This document shows, piece by piece, positions 19,001 through 26,249 of a stretch of DNA of 56,446 nt. The position numbers were made by a program, and so were the translations under genes. This DNA comes from an uncultured Eubacteriales bacterium (GTDB lineage: Bacteria; Bacillota; Clostridia; Oscillospirales; Oscillospiraceae): positions 1 to 56,446 of the forward strand of contig OMTF01000045.1 of NCBI GenBank assembly GCA_900313925.1, given 5' to 3'. Within the stretch, counting starts at the first letter, position 1. Each line of letters starts with the position of its first letter. The notes under the pieces were generated by a model. The model did not search any database, was not told where the DNA came from, and worked only from the letters and a program-made list of their open reading frames with translations.

Positions 19001-20085
19001 TCGTTGCTGGGAAAGAAATTATTAACTTGATGGAATCAAAGAAGTTAGATTATATAGTTTATACTGGGGCAGTAAAAGATGATACTTTTGGAGATTTTAT
19101 TTCGATCCACCGCCGTGCAATGCAACTTGGCATTCCTGTTGTAACGAGTGTTGATACGGCCAATGCATTATCTAATATGATTGCAAGCCATTATTCAGAG
19201 CATAATACAGAATTAGTTGATATAAATCACATGCGTACTTGGCATACCAGGACAAACTTTGTTAAAATGCAGGACTGTGGCAATGATTTCATTTTTATTG
19301 AAAATTTTGAAAGTGACATTGAAAGCCCAGAATCCTTATGTGTATCTCTCTGTGACAGGCATACCGGTATCGGTGCTGACGGAATCGTCTTAATTGAGCG
19401 TTCAGACATTGCCGATGCAAAAATGAGATCCTTCAATAAGGATGGTAGTGAAGTAAAGATGGCTGGAAATAATATCCGATGCGTTGGAAAATACCTTTAT
19501 GATAAAGGTTATATAAGAAGTGAAACCATGCTTATTGAGACCGCAAATGGGGTACGAAAGCTGAAATTATTTCTCCGTGATGGAAAAGTAAGTTCTGTTT
19601 CGGTGGATATGGGGAAAGTTGAATACAAGACGAAGAAAGTACCTGTAATTACGGACGAAACAGAATTAATTAATAAGCCGATATATATTGATGATCATAA
19701 GTATGATGTTACATGCCTTTCAATCGGCAACGCACACTGCGTAATTTTTCTTAATTCTATAGATGCATTAAATTTGGAAAATATTGGACCTAAGTTTGAG
19801 TATTCGGATATTTTTCCAGATAGAACAAACGTTGAGTTTGTACGTGTTGTAAATTCTGAAACATTGAGCGTTCGTGTTTGGGAACGAGGAAATGGTGAAA
19901 CACAGGCATGTGGTACAGGAGCTTGTGCTGCCGTAGCTGCTGCCGTCGAGAATGGATACTGTGTCAATAATACTGATGTTGCTGTACAACTCAAGGGCGG
20001 GGAAGTATTTGTAAATTATAATAATGGTAGAGTGACTATGTCAGGAGGGGCTTCGTATGTTTTTGAAGGAACATTTGAATACTAG
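16063..20085 (+). CDS. carB: carbamoyl-phosphate synthase large subunit fused to diaminopimelate epimerase
   Basis: 1340 residues in one uninterrupted frame. Residues 1 to about 1056 are a complete CarB with two ATP-grasp halves: [20 protein letters not shown] opens the first and [20 protein letters not shown] (about 547) the second. A short MGS-like regulatory domain ends near [15 protein letters not shown]. After a linker of about eight residues comes a full DapF domain (about 1065-1340). It has [26 protein letters not shown], the first catalytic cysteine C1140 in [10 protein letters not shown], and the second, C1283, in [11 protein letters not shown]. Both active-site cysteines being present argues for a working epimerase. 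CarB makes carbamoyl phosphate; DapF makes meso-diaminopimelate for lysine and cell wall. No ribosome site or stop separates the domains. Proteolytic separation cannot be excluded. Confidence 0.95.
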   Translation: [1340 protein letters not shown]

Positions 20086-20179
20086 ACACTCCACTCTTAA
20101 CTGATATAAATGTTTTTCCTATTTCAAGCATAAACCTTATTATCAAGCGTTTTCATGCGATTTCAGCTGTAAATTAATC

Positions 20180-20208
20180 TTGACAATGAAAAAATTCTTT
20201 GCTATAGT
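20180..20208 (+). promoter_or_regulatory. promoter of the tRNA-Asp/tRNA-Thr pair
   Basis: TTGACA at 20180-20185, exactly 17 bases, then TATAGT at 20203-20208. Transcription would start within about ten bases of tRNA-Asp. This is a near-consensus promoter, as expected for stable RNA. Confidence 0.7.
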
Positions 20209-20219
20209 GACATAGCTGT

Positions 20220-20296
20220 GGCCGAGTAGTTCAGCTGGTTAGAACGCTAGCCTGTCACGCTAGAGGTCGAGAGTTCAAGTCTCTTCTCGGTCGCCA
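20220..20296 (+). tRNA. tRNA-Asp (GTC)
   Basis: A full cloverleaf. The acceptor GGCCGAG at 20220-20226 pairs with CTCGGTC at 20286-20292, followed by G and an encoded CCA. The anticodon stem CTAGC/GCTAG encloses the loop CTGTCAC with anticodon GTC. The T arm carries GTTCAAG. A G+C-rich hairpin (20298-20304 with 20317-20323) lies between it and the next tRNA and may guide processing. Confidence 0.96.
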
Positions 20297-20332
20297 TCCC
20301 CGCGGGCCATTATGTTCGCGGGGGTTCTACTT

Positions 20333-20408
<76 letters not shown>

Positions 20409-20409
20409 T

Positions 20410-20437
20410 GACCGCTGATTGACAGCGGTCATTTTAT
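20410..20437 (+). terminator. terminator after tRNA-Thr(GGT)
   Basis: GACCGCTG and CAGCGGTC form a perfect 8-bp stem with a five-base loop, followed by ATTTTATTT. It ends the first tRNA transcript. Confidence 0.8.
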
Positions 20438-20571
20438 TTCTCACCTTAATGTTGCTCCTTTGGCAAAAGTATATTGACTCCAATTTATAAATCAAGTAAT
20501 ATTCACATTACTTGTATAGCAACGTTACATTAATAATTTAGCATCATAGAAAACGAAAAGAGTATGAATTA

Positions 20572-21501
20572 ATGGATATTTATATTCTCATCGAAAAGAT
20601 GGCCACATTAGTTATTTTTATGATCGTTGGCTATATCATCGCTAAAATTGGCATTACGGATTCTCTTTCAAATAAGTACTATAGCAATCTTGTCATTAAT
20701 GTGCTTTTAGTTGCAACCATTCTAAACTCAGTAATTAATGTTACTCCCTCATTGCCTGCAAAAGAAATCCTTAAATTTCTTGGCTTCTTGTTTGTAATGT
20801 TTATAATACTAATGCTATTAGGCATTTTATCATCTCATTTGCCTGGAATTAAATCTAAGGATAAGGCTTCTGCTACTCTTGTTGTGACATTTGTAAATAA
20901 TGCATTTGTAGGTTTCCCTGTTGTTGAATCTGTTTTTGGGACTGAAGCCGTTTTTTACGCATCGCTTTCGAATATACCTTTTAATATATTCCTCTATACA
21001 TTTGGCGTTTCAAGGCTTGTATCAAATGGGAAAAGAATTGGAAAAATAAGAGTAAAGGATATTATCAATGCGCCCTTAGTAACCACATTAATAGCAATAA
21101 TAATATTTCTATTGCATGTTAAAATTCCTGAATTTTTGCAGGCTACAATTCATGATTTTTCTGCCGCAACAGTTCCAATGTCCATGATAATAATTGGAAC
21201 TTCGCTCGCAGACATTCCAATAAAGCATGCTTTTGGCGACTGGCGTGCCTATGTATTGAGTTTCATCCGACTTATTATTGCCCCAATAATATGTTGGCTA
21301 CTCTTAAAAAATTTTATTTCTAATAGTATGCTACTTGGTATACTTGTTGCATTGGCTGCTTGTCCAACTGCGATGATTATTACCGTGCTTTGTGTTCAGT
21401 ACGAAAAGGATGAGTCACTCGCATCAAAAACAATCTTTCTGAGTACATTATTTTCATCCATTACTATTCCGTTTGTTTTTCGCTTTTTATTACATATATA
21501 A
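20572..21501 (+). CDS. AEC family transporter (auxin efflux carrier-type permease)
   Basis: 309 residues, nearly all hydrophobic, with about ten membrane segments in the inverted-repeat layout of the AEC family. VTFVNNAFVGFPVVESVFG and YASLSNIPFNIFLYTFG near the middle of the first half, and VPMSMIIIGTSLADIP in the second, are the conserved broken-helix regions. Members move organic anions such as malate, or other small metabolites. The substrate is not predictable here. It is followed 20 bases later by a dipeptidase gene, so the two may act together in peptide or amino acid handling. Confidence 0.85.
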   Translation: MDIYILIEKMATLVIFMIVGYIIAKIGITDSLSNKYYSNLVINVLLVATILNSVINVTPSLPAKEILKFLGFLFVMFIILMLLGILSSHLPGIKSKDKASATLVVTFVNNAFVGFPVVESVFGTEAVFYASLSNIPFNIFLYTFGVSRLVSNGKRIGKIRVKDIINAPLVTTLIAIIIFLLHVKIPEFLQATIHDFSAATVPMSMIIIGTSLADIPIKHAFGDWRAYVLSFIRLIIAPIICWLLLKNFISNSMLLGILVALAACPTAMIITVLCVQYEKDESLASKTIFLSTLFSSITIPFVFRFLLHI

Positions 21502-21536
21502 ATATTAAAAAGATAATACACATGGAGCAAAACACT

Positions 21537-22955
21537 ATGAATAATGGGTATTTTTTCGATAATAATACAATAAGATCTTATATTGAGGAAAATAAAAATG
21601 ATATATTGGATGATATAGCGGCCTTTGTTAGTATCCCTAGTGTATCTGAAAGAGGTTCAGGAAATACACCATTTGGAGAATCATGTAAAGAAGCATTAGA
21701 TCTTGCGCTTTCACGTTCACGTTCTATGGGCTTAGATGCGGAGAATATTGATAATCGTGTTGCATGCATTTCTATACCAGGAAATTCTTCTAATAAATAC
21801 ATTGCAACCGTAACACATCTTGATGTTGTGCCAGCCGGAGATGGTTGGAAAGAAAGCCCCTTTATTATGCGTACAATTGGAGATTATATTATTGGGCGTG
21901 GCGTAATAGATGATAAGGGCCCTTCAGTTTTATGTCTCTATGCCCTTAAATTCTTTCTAAAATATAACATAAAACTGAATTATAGCATTAAATCAATTTT
22001 TGGCTTCAGTGAAGAAACGGGTATGGACGATATTGTGTGGTATTTATCGCATAGGAAAGCTCCAGATTTCGCATTCTCTCCTGACGCCGATTTTCCTGTC
22101 TGTAATGGGGAGAAGGGTATATATCATGCGGAACTTATCTCAAAATATCCTTTGCATGATATTTTAGAATTATCTGGGGGAGATGTAATAAACGCTGTTC
22201 CAGGCGATGCGTACGCGATTTTACGCTCTGATGTATCAAAAAGGCTAGCCACATGCAAAATACCTCAATATATTTCAGTTATTAAGACAGGAGTGGGAAG
22301 AGTTAAAATTATCTCTAAAGGTATATCTGCCCATGCTTCAACTCCAGAGAAGGGACTAAATGCTGTATTCCTACTAATTCATTTTTTATTGAGAAACAAT
22401 ATTATTGATAATGAAGCAGATCGGAAAATATTATCCTGTATAGAGGAAATTACAGCAGCAACGGATGGAACAGCACAAAATATATCATGTACCGATGAAA
22501 ATTTTGGGAGTCTCACTCTTTTAGGCAGTAAGATACAGCTTAAAGATAACTCTTTACGGGAATCCATTGACTGCCGGTATCCTACTGGCATAACTGGAGA
22601 TAGTATTACAGAAGCTCTTCAAAATCATTATGGACATTACTTTCGTTTGTGCAATATTGAAAATGCAGCACCATTTTATATCTCACCAGACTCTCCAGCA
22701 ATTATAGCGTGCCTATCTGCATACAACGATGTTCAAAAAAAGAATTCGCGTCCAATAACAATATCGGGTGGTACCTACGCTAGAAATTTTCCATATGCTG
22801 TTGCATTTGGCCCTATGTTCCCAGAAGAAAATAAACCAACTTACATTGGGGATATGCATGGTCCTGAAGAAGGTGCTTCCATTTCACATCTTCTAAAAGC
22901 ATTAGAAATATATATAAAAACGTTGCTTAATTTGCAAAGTCTTGAAAAATTATAA
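21537..22955 (+). CDS. Sapep-type M20 metallopeptidase (dipeptidase)
   Basis: About 472 residues of the M20 family, Sapep/PepV branch. Metal ligands and catalytic residues are visible: ATVTHLDVVPAGDGW (His and Asp), GRGVIDDKGPS (bridging Asp), GFSEETGMDD (catalytic Glu pair), SPDADFPVCNGEKG, GGTYARNFPYAVAFGP and the last ligand His in GDMHGPEEGASI. Members are Mn- or Zn-dependent dipeptidases in the cytoplasm. ATG 21537 follows GGAG at a usable distance; ATG 21522, five codons earlier, has no ribosome site. It is probably in one unit with the AEC transporter. Confidence 0.9.
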   Translation: MNNGYFFDNNTIRSYIEENKNDILDDIAAFVSIPSVSERGSGNTPFGESCKEALDLALSRSRSMGLDAENIDNRVACISIPGNSSNKYIATVTHLDVVPAGDGWKESPFIMRTIGDYIIGRGVIDDKGPSVLCLYALKFFLKYNIKLNYSIKSIFGFSEETGMDDIVWYLSHRKAPDFAFSPDADFPVCNGEKGIYHAELISKYPLHDILELSGGDVINAVPGDAYAILRSDVSKRLATCKIPQYISVIKTGVGRVKIISKGISAHASTPEKGLNAVFLLIHFLLRNNIIDNEADRKILSCIEEITAATDGTAQNISCTDENFGSLTLLGSKIQLKDNSLRESIDCRYPTGITGDSITEALQNHYGHYFRLCNIENAAPFYISPDSPAIIACLSAYNDVQKKNSRPITISGGTYARNFPYAVAFGPMFPEENKPTYIGDMHGPEEGASISHLLKALEIYIKTLLNLQSLEKL

Positions 22956-23270
22956 TTTTCTAAATGCGAACTAGATATAATGCATGAATTTAGGTCATTT
23001 TTATTTTGTATGCAATGATGAATATATAGTTGACATATAATTACATCATAAAATGCGGTCTGAAACATTGGCTAGGTTGTGTTAGCAGTATTATCCATAG
23101 TGCGATCAAAATATTTTTTTGCTCTTAATGGGCTTTGGCAAAAAAATTCTGCCTTTATTCTCATTCAATTGCAATGTATGTATTGTAATCTTTTACGCAA
23201 CACTGTCCGTTAATCTGGACAGTATTGACAAAATACTTTAAGTTTGCTACTATAGCTAAGCTAAAGTTCT
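22956..23270 (+). other. 315-base gap carrying the second tRNA promoter
   Basis: No protein gene is seen. The right end holds a promoter, TTGACA at 23225-23230, a 17-base spacer and TACTAT at 23248-23253, leading into tRNA-Thr(TGT). Directly upstream of the -35 box lies the inverted repeat ACTGTCC/GGACAGT (23202-23208 and 23217-23223). The remainder is AT-rich and featureless. Confidence 0.55.
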
Positions 23271-23346
23271 GCTGGTGTAGCTCAGTCGGTAGAGCAGCTG
23301 ATTTGTAATCAGCAGGTCGGGGGTTCGAGTCCGTCCACCAGCTCCA
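23271..23346 (+). tRNA. tRNA-Thr (TGT)
   Basis: The acceptor GCTGGTG at 23271-23277 pairs with CACCAGC at 23336-23342, followed by T and an encoded CCA. The anticodon stem GCTGA/TCAGC holds the loop TTTGTAA, anticodon TGT. Together with the GGT isoacceptor at 20333 it covers most Thr codons. Confidence 0.96.
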
Positions 23347-23355
23347 GATATATGT

Positions 23356-23441
23356 GGGGGAATTCCCGAGTGGCCAAAGGGGACAGACTGTAAATCTGCT
23401 GCATGATTGCTTCGGTGGTTCGAATCCACCTTCCCCCACCA
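23356..23441 (+). tRNA. tRNA-Tyr (GTA)
   Basis: 86 bases with the long variable arm expected for bacterial tRNA-Tyr. The acceptor GGGGGAA at 23356-23362 pairs with TTCCCCC at 23431-23437, followed by A and an encoded CCA. The anticodon loop ACTGTAAAT contains GTA. It lies nine bases after tRNA-Thr on the same transcript. Confidence 0.95.
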
Positions 23442-23444
23442 AAG

Positions 23445-23480
23445 GAGTCAGGTAAAGTTTTGGCCTGTCTCTCTTTTTTA
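23445..23480 (+). terminator. terminator after tRNA-Tyr
   Basis: GAGTCAGG pairs with CCTGTCTC with one mismatch, followed by TCTTTTTT. Confidence 0.65.
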
Positions 23481-23578
23481 TATAAGATATGATTTTGTTT
23501 GCAATATTTCTTAAATGCCCCCTGTTCACGCGTGCTGATTTGATACGTATGCTCTTTTAGACGGAGTTATCTAATATT

Positions 23579-24427
23579 ATGAAAAAAAGAAATGACTATA
23601 AAATACTGATACTTCTTTTTGTTATAGCTCTTGCTTCTATAATTATTGTACTATTTCATCGCGCAAATATTGAGAAGAATCCATCTCCAACTACAGCCGT
23701 TGTCAATGACGGAAGCAACTTAACAACCATTACAGTTGATCCTAATATTGAAGTGAGTAGGCTCACCCCTGAAGATTTCATTATGGATGATAATGGCAAC
23801 CCAAAATACATTGGATCCGACTATATAGCACATAATGGAATCGATGTTGCAGATTATCAAGGTGACATTGATTGGCAAGCTGTAAAAGACAGTGGCATTG
23901 AATATGCTATCATTCGTTGTGGCTATAGAGGATACACAGAAAGCGGTCTTTATGAAGACGGACATTTCTTAGCAAATATAAAAGGGGCTACGGATGCAGG
24001 GCTGCAATTAGGGGTATATTTCTTCTCACAGGCTATTGACCAGCAAGAAGCGATTGAAGAAGCAAATTTTGTTTTAGAAAGAATTCGCGATTATAACATA
24101 AAGCTTGTCGTATACGATTGGGAAAAAATTGATTATGATACAGCAAGAACCGACAATATGGAAATTGAGGCTATATCAAGCTGTGCAAATGCCTTCTGTC
24201 GTACTGTAGAAAATGCTGGGTATACTGCATGCGTTTATTTCAATGTCAATACTGGTTACAATCTTTATAACTTAGGTGAACTTGCTGATTATGAATTTTG
24301 GCTAAGCGATCCGAGCGCTTTTCCGGAATTTTACTACCATGTTTTTATGTGGCAATATTCTTTTGAAGGAAGTATTGATGGTATCGAAGGTTCTGTAGAT
24401 TTGGATATGATTTTCACAAAAAAATAA
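23579..24427 (+). CDS. membrane-anchored GH25 muramidase (lysozyme-like)
   Basis: 282 residues. One N-terminal membrane segment (about 9-28, ILILLFVIALASIIIVLF) leads, after a linker of about 55 residues, to a GH25 domain (about 88-282). Its catalytic Asp/Glu motifs are in GIDVADYQGDIDW and KLVVYDWEKI; YAIIRCGYRGY and the terminal VDLDMIF are also typical. GH25 enzymes cut the MurNAc-GlcNAc bond of peptidoglycan. The anchor suggests a cell-wall remodelling role of the host rather than a phage endolysin; no phage genes are nearby. It probably has its own promoter. Confidence 0.9.
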   Translation: MKKRNDYKILILLFVIALASIIIVLFHRANIEKNPSPTTAVVNDGSNLTTITVDPNIEVSRLTPEDFIMDDNGNPKYIGSDYIAHNGIDVADYQGDIDWQAVKDSGIEYAIIRCGYRGYTESGLYEDGHFLANIKGATDAGLQLGVYFFSQAIDQQEAIEEANFVLERIRDYNIKLVVYDWEKIDYDTARTDNMEIEAISSCANAFCRTVENAGYTACVYFNVNTGYNLYNLGELADYEFWLSDPSAFPEFYYHVFMWQYSFEGSIDGIEGSVDLDMIFTKK

Positions 24428-24511
24428 TAATGCAGTATAGTTAAACTATGAAGAGCTGTGGAATATTTCTTTGAAAGCAAAGATTAAATATTATATATTT
24501 TATTCTATTGC

Positions 24512-24904
24512 TCAGTCTTCTGATTCGGAGGTTGAAACAGTGTCTTCAAAGTTTGCATTATTATCAGAAGCTGAATTTGAAAAGCCCTGTAAGTTATCAA
24601 ATTGATTCTTTACCGCAGAAATTTCTTCATTTAATTCAGCAACCTTTTGAAATAGCACTTCATATATACTTTCAGGCAAATTATAGTGCTCTCTGTAATA
24701 TATCTTTCCTATTTCAGTATATACTTTCTGCAACTGCTCGTATAAATTGTTATATTTCATTGATAGCTTTGCATAATTTCCTAAGGATTTTACCTTGTTT
24801 GTACCTTTGTCATAAATATCTTTCAAACCGCTTTTTTCAGTAAATGTTTCTGTCGTTTTACCAAGATTTCTGAATGCGGCGATAATCTTATCGTTATATT
24901 CCAT
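24512..24904 (-). CDS. small helical protein of unknown function
   Basis: 130 residues, cytoplasmic and without a signal peptide. The middle is strongly helical and likely coiled (KYNNLYEQLQKVYTEIGKIY and VAELNEEISAVKNQFDNLQG), and the last 25 residues are acidic and Ser/Asn-rich (FEDTVSTSESED), probably disordered. I do not recognise the family, though such proteins with this two-helix pattern are common in clostridia. AAAGG lies about 12 bases before the ATG. The frame is intact and ends near the convergent GH25 gene. Confidence 0.6.
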   Translation of the reverse strand: MEYNDKIIAAFRNLGKTTETFTEKSGLKDIYDKGTNKVKSLGNYAKLSMKYNNLYEQLQKVYTEIGKIYYREHYNLPESIYEVLFQKVAELNEEISAVKNQFDNLQGFSNSASDNNANFEDTVSTSESED

Positions 24905-25366
24905 TTGTTAACCATACCTTTCTGAGATGTTTCAGAAGCCAGGGAAGGCTTTTATATTTACGCTGCGCAACAAATATGTAATAATATTTTTATATAACTG
25001 GTTTAATACTTATAATGCATTTTGCAAAGCAAACGCGAGTAAACATTTCACTGAAAATTCGCATTTCATGTGTAGTCCTTTACATACGCTAAGCGGGAGG
25101 GTAATATACATAATAAACCTAAAGATATTGCCGTGGCCAGGCTTTCTTTGTTAAATTGTTTAACGTAGGATGAAGACACCTGCAAGATGTAATACCTTAA
25201 TGCGAATAATGTTCATTTGTCTTATCAATATCATTCAATTACAAAAATTGTTTTTTTACAGATTATAAAGCCTCAACGACATTGACTATTATCTCATATT
25301 AAACAGAGCATTTAGGGAAATCCTGAAATAAGCCTATAAATTACAAGTGCCGATTAATTGCAAAGG
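24905..25366. other. 460-base gap with no gene seen
   Basis: A 75-codon plus-strand frame from 24927 has no ribosome site and no recognisable content. I see no RNA gene or clear hairpin terminator. The left end should hold the promoter of the minus-strand helical protein gene, and the right end the 3' untranslated part of lgt. Confidence 0.4.
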
Positions 25367-26245
25367 TTATTCATTATTCGTTACCGGCTGAGGCTTATTG
25401 ATTTGGTTAACGAAAAGTTTCTCCGCTGGATGCTTCTTTTTTGATTCAATGATCAATGTGACCGCCATAGAAATAAATGAAAGTATACCAACCATCTGAG
25501 AAACTCTTATTGCACCTGGAATGAGCCACAGACTGTCCGTCCTTAGGCCTTCAATCAATGATCGTCCTAATCCATACCACATAATATAGATCATAAACAT
25601 TTGCCCATCATATTTACGGTGACCCTTTTTACCCCAAATATTAATAAGAATAAAACCTATTAGTGTCCAAATGCTTTCATACAGAAACGTAGGGTGTACA
25701 TAAATAGTTTCTTTTCCGGGTACGGTTAAACCCATACGGCAAAATATTGTTGTTTCGACACCAAATGCCTCGCGGTTAATGAAATTTCCCCAGCGACCAA
25801 TTGAATGCCCTATTAGCATACCACTGGCATCACAGTCCAGTACCGCGCCAAATTTTATTTTTTTTAATCGAGACCAAACTGCAACTGTAATGAATCCGGC
25901 AATAATCCCACCGTACATTCCAACTCCGCCATCCCAGATTCTATATATTTCGCTCAGGTGCTGGGAATAATAGTCCCACTGAAATATAACATAATAGATT
26001 CTGCACCCGATGACACCAAAAATAATAACCCATATAGCTTCATCATATATATCGTCTTTTTTTAAACCGAAATGATGCGCATGTGTGACGCACCAAAACA
26101 ATACTGCTAAAAAAGAGATGGCCAATATTACACCGTACCAATAAAATGTATGCCCAAAAAGTGTAAATGAAGCGCTCGGATTCAGCGTTAAATTTCCGAG
26201 CATCGGGAACGATATTACTGCATCTCGTAGCATTGTATCTGTCAT
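25367..26245 (-). CDS. lgt: prolipoprotein diacylglyceryl transferase
   Basis: 292 residues with seven membrane segments. Lgt transfers diacylglycerol from phosphatidylglycerol to the lipobox cysteine of exported lipoproteins. The family signature GRWGNFINREAFG is near residue 148, the HGG-like GGVGMYGGIIAG region near 107, and the late arginine motif in YGLGRSLIEGLRTDSL is near 227. A short charged C-terminal tail is cytoplasmic. AGGAAAG precedes the ATG. It lies four bases after the M16 gene and was probably co-transcribed with the peptidase pair. Confidence 0.95.
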   Translation of the reverse strand: MTDTMLRDAVISFPMLGNLTLNPSASFTLFGHTFYWYGVILAISFLAVLFWCVTHAHHFGLKKDDIYDEAIWVIIFGVIGCRIYYVIFQWDYYSQHLSEIYRIWDGGVGMYGGIIAGFITVAVWSRLKKIKFGAVLDCDASGMLIGHSIGRWGNFINREAFGVETTIFCRMGLTVPGKETIYVHPTFLYESIWTLIGFILINIWGKKGHRKYDGQMFMIYIMWYGLGRSLIEGLRTDSLWLIPGAIRVSQMVGILSFISMAVTLIIESKKKHPAEKLFVNQINKPQPVTNNE

Positions 26246-26249
26246 AAAT

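Noticed and set aside
23161..23529. 122-codon minus-strand frame over the tRNA-Thr/tRNA-Tyr genes
   Set aside because: It is the antisense translation of two tRNAs (giving peptides such as TDSNPRPADYKSAALPTEL), a known source of false protein annotations.
23579..24427. GH25 muramidase considered as a phage endolysin
   Set aside because: It has an N-terminal membrane anchor and no holin or phage structural genes nearby.
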